Positions 1 through 5,715 of a DNA stretch of 10,308 bases are shown in pieces (position 1 is the first letter of the stretch; each line of letters starts with the position of its first letter). The stretch is from an uncultured Eubacteriales bacterium (GTDB taxonomy: Bacteria; Bacillota; Clostridia; Peptostreptococcales; Anaerovoracaceae): contig UQMQ01000082.1 of assembly GCA_900542245.1 (NCBI GenBank), positions 1 to 10,308 on the forward strand, read 5' to 3'. The position numbers and the translations under genes are program-made. The notes beneath the pieces are model-generated. The model searched no databases and was not told where the DNA came from. It saw only the letters and a program-made list of their open reading frames with translations.

Positions 1-1179
1 AACTGTATTAACAGTTCTGCCAATATCACCGCAGTCTATGCTGATGTCAGTGGCTAACTGGTAGTAATTCTGGATTCCCATAACCATGGAGTTGAACAGC
101 CGTACTTCCCCGGCTTCTCCACGTCCTTTTCTGGGAAATTTGATATTTCCGACTTGTTTAGTCAGGCTGGCTTTAACCTTTTTGCATGCTTTATCGCACA
201 TGTGCGATTGAACGACGTACTTTTTCCCCTTTTTACGTAGTCGGATTTTGAATCCGAGAAATTCAGAATAGCTCCGTCCGACGTCAACAACTCTCGTTTT
301 CTCCGGTGAAACATCAAGGCGCAGGCGTTCTTTCAGCCATTGCGTGACCGCAATCAGCGTCCGGTCTGCCTGTTCCCTTGTTCTACAGAGAATCCGAAAA
401 TCGTCTGCATATCTCACGATATACATTTCTTTCAGCCGTGTATTCCGCATTGCCCGGTACGCATGGCTTTGTATCGGACAGCCTGCCGCATTTTCTCTGT
501 AAGCGTAGTTTTCCGTTACCGGGTTGCACTGCCATTGGCTTTCTATCCAATGGTCAAGTTCATTCAGCACCACATTTGCCAATAGTGGGGAAATAATTCC
601 GCCTTGCGGCGTTCCTTTTGTGGTCTCTTCATACTTTCCTTTTACCATGACGCCTGCTTTTAAATATTTTGCTATCAGCGATTCGGTATCCGGGTCTTGT
701 ATGATTTTTCCCACTAAGGTCATGAGTTTGTCCTGTGGTACATTATCAAAGAACTTTTCGAGGTCGATGTCTACCACATACAGGTATCCATCATTGAAAT
801 ACTCAAGCAATTTCAGTACTGCCTGCTGTGCACTCCTCTTCGGTCGAAAGCCATAGCTGTACTCACTAAAGTACGGTTCTACTATCGGCGTAATCACTTG
901 CACAATTGCCTGCTCAATGATGCGGTCTACCACGCTCGGTATGCCGAGGTTTCTTGTTCCCCCGTTTGGCTTCGGTATCTCCACTCTTAAAACAGGCTGT
1001 GGTTTGTACTTCCGTTTCTTGATTTTCTCTCGAATCTCTTCCCAGTTCTCTATCAGATACTCTCGAATTTCTTCCGTTCCGATTCCGTCCACTCCGCTTG
1101 CCCCATTTTTGGCTTTCACCTTTTTGTAGGCTTGCATCATGTTTTCTCTGGATAAGATTTTCTCCATTAGTTCTGTCAT
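1..1179 (-). CDS. ltrA: Group II intron reverse transcriptase/maturase (LtrA family), partial at 3' end
   Basis: Intron-encoded protein that binds and helps splice the intron RNA and copies it into DNA during retrohoming. Translated from ATG at 1179 the frame is open to the left edge (393 codons, no stop), beginning MTELMEKILSRENMMQAYKK. Fingers/palm motifs are visible in order: GVDG near residue 30, PKPNGGTRNLGIPSVVDR, YGFRPKRSAQQA, VVDIDLEKFFDNV (catalytic Asp), TKGTPQGGIISPLLANV (RT4), and YADD at residues 257-260 with both catalytic aspartates. A roughly 30-residue stretch between RT4 and YADD is longer than minimal. After it come FLGFKIRLRKKGKKY and the start of domain X/thumb (FNSMVMGIQNYYQLA). 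It appears catalytically intact as far as visible. The start codon overlaps the stop of a short leader ORF (ATGA), with a GGAGA-type RBS just upstream. Whether an HNH endonuclease domain follows cannot be seen. Confidence 0.93.
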   Translation of the reverse strand, partial: MTELMEKILSRENMMQAYKKVKAKNGASGVDGIGTEEIREYLIENWEEIREKIKKRKYKPQPVLRVEIPKPNGGTRNLGIPSVVDRIIEQAIVQVITPIVEPYFSEYSYGFRPKRSAQQAVLKLLEYFNDGYLYVVDIDLEKFFDNVPQDKLMTLVGKIIQDPDTESLIAKYLKAGVMVKGKYEETTKGTPQGGIISPLLANVVLNELDHWIESQWQCNPVTENYAYRENAAGCPIQSHAYRAMRNTRLKEMYIVRYADDFRILCRTREQADRTLIAVTQWLKERLRLDVSPEKTRVVDVGRSYSEFLGFKIRLRKKGKKYVVQSHMCDKACKKVKASLTKQVGNIKFPRKGRGEAGEVRLFNSMVMGIQNYYQLATDISIDCGDIGRTVNTV

Positions 1180-1214
1180 GATTTGTCTCCATTTCTTACT
1201 CTGCTTTCGTGCAT
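1176..1214 (-). CDS. 12-codon leader ORF translationally coupled to the intron RT
   Basis: A short ORF, MHESRVRNGDKS, begins at ATG 1214-1212 and ends in a TGA whose first two bases are the last two of the RT start codon (ATGA overlap at 1179-1176). It has a better Shine-Dalgarno sequence (AGGAGG about 10 bases upstream, near 1225-1230) than the RT itself. The arrangement suggests that ribosomes loading here re-initiate at the RT. It may instead be incidental, with the strong SD belonging to intron domain IV structure. No function is claimed for the peptide. Confidence 0.4.
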   Translation of the reverse strand: MHESRVRNGDKS

Positions 1215-1693
1215 ATGAGCCTTACCTCCTGTGAACCGTTCCTTCCGTTACGACTTTGGTACTTCGGTTCTCGTCATGCCTATGCACTTACATTCCTAAG
1301 TCCTATCGACTTTTGAATTGTTCAGCCCTTCGCTCTGTCTCCATTACAGAGACTTCCTCACTACTATGGCTTCTGCTGACCCCTCATGGTTCGTTGTTAC
1401 TAGGGCTTTTTTCCCCCCCATGAGGTCTCACGGGATAAGCCGCTGATCTTTCCTCGTCTACCTGCCTAATCTACCTGCATAGGTTACGGTTACCTTTTGG
1501 ATTTCGTGGCATGCTGCCCACTTATCCGCTATACAAGCCTTATTATTAGGTTTCTGTTCGTCAGGCTACGATTTTGCTATTGCTTCTTCTCGCCCACACC
1601 TCACGATGTGAACCTTGCAAGTCGCTTTCGGGTTCGCTGGCAACTGCGCCCCTTGTGGACTTTCACCACAGACGAACGGCATGCCCGTCATAC
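1215..1693 (-). ncRNA. Group II intron 5' ribozyme segment (domains I-III, boundaries inferred)
   Basis: This roughly 480-base stretch has no credible gene on either strand. On the minus strand it carries intron-like elements: a GTGGTGAAAGTCCAC hairpin close to the 5' end, a run of GNRA-like and purine-rich joins, and an 8-bp perfect stem CCTCATGG/CCATGAGG (1382-1389 with 1418-1425) enclosing a homopolymer run (plus strand T6 then C7 at 1407-1419). I read this as domain I followed by II/III, but individual domains cannot be drawn reliably by eye. A covariance-model search for group II intron RNA would set the edges. Confidence 0.6.
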
Positions 1694-1695
1694 AG

Positions 1696-1724
1696 CAAAA
1701 GGGCTGCCGGTGGCAACCCTTTTG
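1696..1724 (-). terminator. Terminator hairpin of the HTH/NTase operon, abutted by the intron
   Basis: Starting four bases after the nucleotidyltransferase stop codon, the minus strand reads CAAAAGGGTTGCC, loop ACC, GGCAGCCCTTTTG: a 13-bp stem with one wobble pair. The descending arm ends in TTTTG. The usual longer T-tract is missing because group II intron sequence appears to start two bases later, so the T-tract has probably been split by the insertion. Confidence 0.75.
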
Positions 1725-1728
1725 CAAA

Positions 1729-2439
1729 TTATTTCTTCTGTTTTTCTTTCAGTGATTTTAGGATATCCTCTATATTCGATTCCTTTGCGACCGTTGGATA
1801 CTCCTTTTCAAAGCCGATTAAAATATCCTTTGACTCGATTTCATCCTTTTTGATCGAAGTATAAACCTCATCCAAATCATCCGTTTTAAGCGCACCCTCG
1901 ATAAACGGTTTTGAATCTTCGGGGAAATCGTCCCAACTGCCATAAAGATTGTTCACTGCCGTATTGACCTTATCAAGCGTGATCGGTGTGCCGCGCTTTT
2001 GATGTTCTGCCAGGATACCGATTACATCGGAAAGGTCATTTTTATACTTTCTTCCCGAACGAAGCTTCATGGCTATAAGATATTCCGCCGACACGGTTCG
2101 GACGGATAGGATGCCGTAAAACGTTTTGTAATAAACCGAGTATTCGTCCAGTTTCGGAGAATAAGAGCTTGTGCGCATAAAGTCGGCATTCAGCCAACTG
2201 TTCGGCAAATAAAATTTATCCCCGACATGGTTGATGGCGTCTTTCATGGACGATGCGGCGTGTATCACCGCATCTATATCCGTAGTCATATCACGAAAAC
2301 CGTAATTGGTCAAAATAGCGGCGCCGCCGACCAACACGATTTCTGCCGGCATTGATCTACCATTTAACCGCCTGAACTCTTTGGCAAGCTCTTTCAGATA
2401 GGTGTCCAGATTTTCTTTTGTAAAATTGTCAGATGACAT
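1729..2439 (-). CDS. AbiEii-like nucleotidyltransferase (DUF6036-type), putative toxin
   Basis: A 236-residue protein of the nucleotidyltransferase superfamily. The diagnostic core is visible: VLVGGAAIL (residues about 36-43, the GG-S/A helix) followed by a D-x-D pair at D54 and D56 (TTDID), and later the conserved block AMKLRSGRKYKNDLSDV (about 123-139), typical of AbiEii/MNT-type proteins. No signal peptide or membrane segment. The C-terminus is lysine-rich and charged. Its start overlaps the 3' end of the upstream HTH gene by 11 bases, with a GAGGTG RBS inside that gene, so the two are translationally coupled. Family members act as toxins that nucleotidylate tRNA or protein targets, or as antitoxins in HEPN/MNT pairs. 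No HEPN partner is visible here, and pairing with an HTH protein favours a toxin role. That role is inference; the fold assignment is solid. Confidence 0.85.
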   Translation of the reverse strand: MSSDNFTKENLDTYLKELAKEFRRLNGRSMPAEIVLVGGAAILTNYGFRDMTTDIDAVIHAASSMKDAINHVGDKFYLPNSWLNADFMRTSSYSPKLDEYSVYYKTFYGILSVRTVSAEYLIAMKLRSGRKYKNDLSDVIGILAEHQKRGTPITLDKVNTAVNNLYGSWDDFPEDSKPFIEGALKTDDLDEVYTSIKKDEIESKDILIGFEKEYPTVAKESNIEDILKSLKEKQKK

Positions 2440-2998
2440 TCCGCACCTCGCTTTCTACGATATTGAATCGCATAAACTCCGGAATCGCCTCTTTTATGGA
2501 TTGTTCTTTAATTTGTGGATTGTTTGTAACCTCCGACATTGCCAGCACACCTGCCGGGAAAAGCGTGCTTTGGAGTTTGAGTTTGCGCAGGTCATCATAC
2601 TGCGTGCAAAGCGGCACATGATTTTCACGGCTTACATAGTCGAGCATTGCAAGGAGATACAAGCTTTCACGATACCAGCCTTTCTGATAGTCCTTGCGAA
2701 TTTCGTCCTTTTCAAGCAATTCAATCATAAACGGAATATCCCCGAGGTCTTTCAGCCTGTGGCAGGTATTGCTTTTGAACAACTCAAAGTCGCTGCACCT
2801 ATCAAAGCAGGATTCTATCAGGCTTTCCATCGTAACGCCCAATGTTTTTGAAATTCGGTAAACCGTTTCGGCGGAGCATTTTTTGAGCTGTGCCTTGCCG
2901 CTGCAGATATCATTCACGGTCGTATACGGAACGCCGCTGTCCTTTGACAGCCGATATTTTGTTATTTTTTTCTCGTTCATCAATTCGCTTACTGTCAC
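2429..2998 (-). CDS. XRE-type HTH regulator, putative antitoxin of the NTase pair
   Basis: A 189-residue protein. Residues about 10-61 form a Cro/C1-type helix-turn-helix (KYRLSKDSGVPYTTVNDICS, then the second half through SKTLGVTMESL). The C-terminal 120 residues (KDLGDIPFMIELLEKDEI, ESLYLLAMLDYVSREN, ending EFMRFNIVESEVRNVI) form a domain I associate with HTH proteins paired with nucleotidyltransferases in gut Firmicutes, presumably contacting the partner. I chose the GTG start at 2998-2996 because AGGAGG lies nine bases upstream. The ATG six codons in (MNEKKITK) is the alternative. It is the first gene of a two-gene operon with its own near-consensus promoter, and a palindrome inside that promoter suggests it represses itself. 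Coding GC is lower than in genes to the right, consistent with horizontal acquisition. Confidence 0.85.
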   Translation of the reverse strand: MTVSELMNEKKITKYRLSKDSGVPYTTVNDICSGKAQLKKCSAETVYRISKTLGVTMESLIESCFDRCSDFELFKSNTCHRLKDLGDIPFMIELLEKDEIRKDYQKGWYRESLYLLAMLDYVSRENHVPLCTQYDDLRKLKLQSTLFPAGVLAMSEVTNNPQIKEQSIKEAIPEFMRFNIVESEVRNVI

Positions 2999-3022
2999 GA
3001 TACCTCGCCTCCTGTTACTATG

Positions 3023-3051
3023 ATTATATCGGTTAACCGTGATATCGTCAA
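3023..3051 (-). promoter_or_regulatory. Sigma-A promoter of the HTH/NTase operon
   Basis: On the minus strand TTGACG (3051-3046) and TATAAT (3028-3023) are separated by exactly 17 bases. This is one mismatch from the full vegetative consensus and sits about 25 bases upstream of the GTG start with its AGGAGG. Confidence 0.85.
3030..3039. promoter_or_regulatory. Palindromic operator candidate inside the TA promoter
   Basis: CGGTTAACCG is a perfect 10-bp palindrome lying wholly in the -35/-10 spacer. Flanking ATAT runs on both sides extend the symmetry imperfectly. The location is ideal for steric repression, and the first gene of the operon encodes an HTH protein, so autoregulation is the simplest reading. 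Binding is not shown by sequence alone. Confidence 0.65.
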
Positions 3052-3292
3052 TAGTATTCGTTATTTTCGTTTGATGAGCCCTTCAAAAACAAACTTTGTC
3101 TTACATGCATGGTGAATTAATTTTTACATGATGAACGTATTATTGCAAGTCACCTTATTTATGACGACCTCTTCACTCGCGCCCGCATCACAAAGCGTCA
3201 CGCGCCGAAGGTCTGCCTCCTGTCTTTTTCGTCTTGCTATCCACGCGGCAGGCGTATTGGCATTGCTTCAGCTTTGTCAGCCGCCGCCTGCA
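3052..3292. other. Intergenic stretch with composition change; no gene seen
   Basis: About 240 bases between the TA promoter and the stop of the small membrane protein gene. The right-edge side of the TA unit up to about 3160 is AT-rich, then composition shifts abruptly to GC-rich. A loose inverted repeat, GCAGGCG/CGCCTGC (roughly 3248-3286), has a long loop and no T-tract, so I do not call it a terminator. Open frames crossing here lack a ribosome binding site and recognisable content. The composition step may mark one edge of the acquired segment. Confidence 0.5.
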
Positions 3293-3601
3293 TCACTGCC
3301 TGCGATTGCGCTCGCGCAGCTTCACGCAAAGCAGGGTAAAGACAACTGCTGTCACGAAAGATACGACTGCCACCAGCACATAACCGCCGGTGCGTTCCGA
3401 CAGAAGCGTCGCACCGTTCAGACCCTGCACCGCTACCGCGCTGCCAAAGCCGCCGCTGACCTCACCCAGAATGCCGACCAGACAGCAGCAAAGCGCCAGA
3501 CATAAGGTCGACAGTCCGCGTATCATACGCTTTTCCTTTTTTTGCTTTATGCGTGCCGCACGCTCCTTGACCTGCGCTACGCGCTCATTTGTATCGTACA
3601 T
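3293..3601 (-). CDS. Small two-helix membrane protein of unknown function
   Basis: 102 residues. A highly charged, probably helical N-terminus (residues 1-27, alternating K/R/E) precedes a first hydrophobic segment (about 29-47, containing CLALCCCLVGILG), a glycine-rich loop (about 48-70) and a second hydrophobic segment (about 74-92), ending in a basic tail RERNRRQ. The N-terminus and tail are both rich in positive charge, so both probably face the cytoplasm with a short external loop. A GGAGGG motif lies seven bases upstream of the ATG. It follows the PrsW-family gene by 200 bases across a cluster of terminator hairpins, so it is either attenuated read-through from that operon or separately transcribed; I saw no convincing promoter. 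I do not recognise a family. Three adjacent cysteines in the first helix are notable. Confidence 0.7.
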   Translation of the reverse strand: MYDTNERVAQVKERAARIKQKKEKRMIRGLSTLCLALCCCLVGILGEVSGGFGSAVAVQGLNGATLLSERTGGYVLVAVVSFVTAVVFTLLCVKLRERNRRQ

Positions 3602-3640
3602 ATCCTACCCTCCTGCAGCTGATCACTGCCTTAAAAAATC

Positions 3641-3659
3641 CCCTATTACTCCTATAGGG
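3641..3659 (-). terminator. Second, weaker terminator hairpin upstream of the small membrane gene
   Basis: On the minus strand CCCTAT, a seven-base loop, then ATAGGG, followed by GATTTTTTAA. The stem is only 6 bp but the T6 run follows directly. Its ascending CCC is shared with the outer arm of the larger inverted repeat at 3657-3727, so the two structures cannot form together. Confidence 0.45.
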
Positions 3660-3727
3660 ACAAAAAACAAAAAAAGTACGCACTTCTTTTTATGTTTTTT
3701 TGTGCGTACATTATATTTTTTTGTCCC
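3657..3727. repeat. Nested inverted repeat enclosing the operon terminator
   Basis: The outer arms GGGACAAAAAA (3657-3667) and TTTTTTGTCCC (3717-3727) are perfectly complementary over 11 bp and enclose the 8-bp terminator stem at 3676-3709. On either strand the whole could fold into a long hairpin with an A/T-rich internal loop. The outer arms may simply be the A- and T-tracts of a bidirectional terminator extended by GGGAC/GTCCC. Confidence 0.6.
3676..3709 (-). terminator. Rho-independent terminator of the sigma/7TM/PrsW operon
   Basis: Minus strand: GTACGCAC, an 18-base A-rich loop, GTGCGTAC, then TTTTTTTGTTTTTT. The 8-bp stem is perfect and followed by a very strong T-tract. It lies about 90 bases beyond the PrsW-family stop codon. 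Because the opposite side is also T-rich (plus strand ATTATATTTTTTT), it could act in both directions, though no plus-strand gene needs it. The long loop is unusual. Confidence 0.75.
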
Positions 3728-3801
3728 ACGCCTCTCGATTCCGCTTCGTTTCGGCTTCACGCGCAGGCACGCTTTCGGTCAGTTTTTTTGACAAAAAGCG
3801 G

Positions 3802-4440
3802 TTAATTTCGCTGCTGCCTGCCGCGCACAGCATGATGCAGCGTGAATCCGCCCATCATCGTCAGCAGCGGAATGCAGTAGCCGATGACCTGCACGCTGCC
3901 TCCGACGCTGACCAGCAGATTATAGATCGCATGGTAGATGATGCTCACACAAAGCAGACCCGGTATACAGACATTGCGCAGCAGGCGATCGTGCCAGACA
4001 TAGCGCAGCCCCTCGGCATAGACGCTGCCGCAGGCAACATGCATCGCACCCGTACCAAAGCCGCGGATCAGCAGGAACAAAATCTGCCCTGCGCCGTTTT
4101 CGGCGAGATAACAGATATTCTCAAAGGTCGCGAAGCTGGCTGCGACCAGCAGGACTGCCAGTCGGAAACGCTGCAGCTCCGGTTCAAAAACAATCAGGAA
4201 AAACAGCAGCGGCAACAGCTTCATGATCTCTTCGACGACCGGCGCGATCTGCGTGGTCGCATTCATAGTATCCGCCTGATAGTAAAGTGTAAAGAATGTA
4301 TTGAGATAGGCTGACAGCAGGCACACGAACATACCGGCAAAGCAGAGTGCAAAGGCTGCGTGGTATCTGCGTCCGACGCACAGCATGGTGATAAACAGCG
4401 GTGCTGCGATACATACAAAGACATTTTCGATATAGGTCAT
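3802..4440 (-). CDS. PrsW-family intramembrane metalloprotease
   Basis: 212 residues, almost entirely hydrophobic, with about six to seven predicted membrane segments. All hallmark motifs are present: E70-E71-x-x-K74 (PVVEEIMKLLP), F106-E107-x-x-x-Y111 (FATFENICY), H134 in GTGAMHVACG, and H170-x-x-x-N174 (YHAIYN). Glutamates and histidines of these motifs are the predicted zinc/catalytic residues. Bacillus PrsW performs site-1 cleavage of the anti-sigma factor RsiW in response to antimicrobial peptides and envelope stress, freeing SigW. The start overlaps the stop of the seven-helix gene by four bases (ATGA), and an ECF sigma gene opens the operon, so a role in sigma release is a reasonable inference. 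The substrate is not obvious here: no classical single-pass RsiW-like protein is encoded nearby. The RBS is modest (AAAGGCGG), consistent with coupling. Confidence 0.85.
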   Translation of the reverse strand: MTYIENVFVCIAAPLFITMLCVGRRYHAAFALCFAGMFVCLLSAYLNTFFTLYYQADTMNATTQIAPVVEEIMKLLPLLFFLIVFEPELQRFRLAVLLVAASFATFENICYLAENGAGQILFLLIRGFGTGAMHVACGSVYAEGLRYVWHDRLLRNVCIPGLLCVSIIYHAIYNLLVSVGGSVQVIGYCIPLLTMMGGFTLHHAVRGRQQRN

Positions 4441-5090
4441 GTCCGCACCGCCTTTCTTGTTGCCGGCAGCATGGCAAAGATCACGCCCGACAGCATAAAA
4501 TCAAACCAGAAATACGGATTGCACAGATCGTCGCTCACCCAGAAGCAGGAGCTCGTCCAAAGGGCGTATTCGAGCGCAGTGAAGCACAGCACATTGATAT
4601 GAAAGGCGCGCAGCCTGCACGTTTCGGTCTCAGCCGCGCTGTCTCCGCAGCGCCGCGCAAAAACAAGCCCGCGGATCGAAAGCCATGCCGCCGCCATGGT
4701 GCCCGTACACATCAGCACATTGAAAAAGACATCACCGTAAGTAATATAAAGAATAAACTGCGGCACAGCGATAGCAGGCGCCAGCCACGATAATTTCGTC
4801 CGAAAGCGCAGTTCTTCTGCAGAAGGCAGGGTCATCTCCATCGTCAGCAGGAAGATATAGCTCGCGATCCAGCCCAGCTCCGATACATAGAACACCTGCG
4901 GCGTCGCGTCCAGAAGCAGGAGATGCAGCGTCCAGTACAAGGTCCCCAGTGCGTAGGTCCAAAAAAAACATGCCAGCAAAACATAGGGCTGCCTGCGGCT
5001 TTTCAAGAACTGCCTTGCCGCCCCGATGAAGCCCGCAGTGCAGACCAAAAACTGCACGAGATAATCCCAGAATTCGATCAGATGTACCAT
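4437..5090 (-). CDS. Seven-helix membrane protein of unknown function in the sigma operon
   Basis: 217 residues with about seven hydrophobic segments (near 7-25, 36-58, 68-86, 100-117, 120-143, 162-180, 192-210) and basic cytoplasmic-looking loops (RQFLKSRRQP near 26-35, FARRCGD near 144-150, C-terminal TRKAVRT). No enzymatic motif is visible. The start overlaps the sigma gene's 3' end by 13 bases, with AAGGAGG inside that gene, and the stop overlaps the PrsW start, so expression is tightly linked to both. I do not recognise the family. Position between an ECF sigma factor and a PrsW protease suggests a sensor or non-classical anti-sigma factor, perhaps the protease substrate, but that is inference. 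It is aromatic- and cysteine-rich in the last third (TSSCFWVSDDLCNPYFWFDF). Confidence 0.85.
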   Translation of the reverse strand: MVHLIEFWDYLVQFLVCTAGFIGAARQFLKSRRQPYVLLACFFWTYALGTLYWTLHLLLLDATPQVFYVSELGWIASYIFLLTMEMTLPSAEELRFRTKLSWLAPAIAVPQFILYITYGDVFFNVLMCTGTMAAAWLSIRGLVFARRCGDSAAETETCRLRAFHINVLCFTALEYALWTSSCFWVSDDLCNPYFWFDFMLSGVIFAMLPATRKAVRT

Positions 5091-5638
5091 GCGGTGATGC
5101 CCTCCTTTTCCAAAGCTTTGCGCAGAGAAGCCTTACCGCGATAAACAAGGTCCGCGATCTGCTTTTCGCTCTTACGCATGACCGCAGCCGCCTCCGCATG
5201 CCGCATACCTTCAAAATAGACCAGATACAGTGCCTCCCGGTAGGCCGGGTGGAGTTCCTCCATGCAAAGGTGCAGCATGCGGCTCCGCTCATCCGTCTGC
5301 ACAAGCGTTTCGATCAGCACTTCGCTCTCCGGCTCCTGCTCCAGCTCCTCGAAGCTGAAGATCCGCTGCCTCCGCTTTTTTTGCAGGCAGCGAAGCGCAA
5401 GATGCCGCGCCGACTTATAAAGATAGGCACGAAATCCGTCGTCGCGGATATGCGGTTTTTTGGCAACAAAATAGGCAAAGGCTTCGATCATCAGATCTTC
5501 TGCCTCGTGGATATCGTGGAGGTAGCCATCGATGTACAGGGTCAGACTGTTGCCGTAGCGTTCCATCAGTATCTGCAGCCCGTCATCGTCACCGCGCAAG
5601 AAGCTGCGATACAGCATTTCGTCGTTTTTTGGTTCCAT
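5078..5638 (-). CDS. ECF-type sigma-70 family RNA polymerase sigma factor
   Basis: 186 residues, the usual size of ECF sigma factors. Region 2 spans about 20-85: GLQILMERYGNSL, then the core-binding helix HDIHEAEDLMIEAFAYF (residues 41-57, the classic D-x-x-x-AEDL pattern), then FRAYLYKSARHLA. A charged linker (about 88-115, KKRRQR and acidic EELEQEPESE) leads to region 4 at about 118-175, where LHPAYREALYLVYFEGM and the helix-turn-helix HAEAAAVMRKSEKQIADLVY should contact the -35 box. No extra C-terminal domain. Start supported by AAGGAGGAG eight to nine bases upstream. First gene of a three-gene overlapping operon with the seven-helix protein and the PrsW protease. The 77-base gap to the upstream ABC gene has no terminator or obvious promoter, so read-through from the exporter gene is possible. 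Confidence 0.92.
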   Translation of the reverse strand: MEPKNDEMLYRSFLRGDDDGLQILMERYGNSLTLYIDGYLHDIHEAEDLMIEAFAYFVAKKPHIRDDGFRAYLYKSARHLALRCLQKKRRQRIFSFEELEQEPESEVLIETLVQTDERSRMLHLCMEELHPAYREALYLVYFEGMRHAEAAAVMRKSEKQIADLVYRGKASLRKALEKEGITAWYI

Positions 5639-5715
5639 CGTGCGGCTCCTCCTTTTCTCTCAGATTTTGATGCGCCGCCGATCCTTTGCCTGTGATCCCC
5701 TGTCATCGCCGGTAT

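Larger units (their letters stand above)
1..1693 (-). mobile_element. Group II intron, 5' part with its reverse transcriptase; 3' end outside window
   Basis: A retroelement reading leftwards. It is recognised from an intact group II-type reverse transcriptase/maturase preceded by about 500 bases of non-coding, hairpin-rich sequence, the expected layout of ribozyme domains I-III upstream of an ORF in domain IV. The 5' boundary is inferred at about 1693: on the minus strand the terminator hairpin of the upstream operon (1696-1724) is followed by CT and then GTATG, which resembles the GUGYG 5' end of group II introns but is not a perfect match. Insertion just 3' of a Rho-independent terminator hairpin is the known habit of class C introns, but I cannot assign the class firmly. 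Domains V-VI and the 3' splice site lie beyond the left edge. Confidence 0.8.

Noticed and set aside
914..1192. A 92-codon minus-strand frame over the start of the intron RT
   Set aside because: It is out of frame with the RT, which shows clear conserved motifs through the same bases; the alternative product is low-complexity and charged.
3248..3286. Inverted repeat GCAGGCG/CGCCTGC as a terminator for the small membrane gene
   Set aside because: Only seven paired bases, a loop of more than twenty bases and no T-tract on the minus strand.
3128..3505. A plus-strand frame of 125 codons across the intergenic stretch and the small membrane gene
   Set aside because: No RBS, no recognisable content, and antisense to a gene with good membrane topology and RBS.
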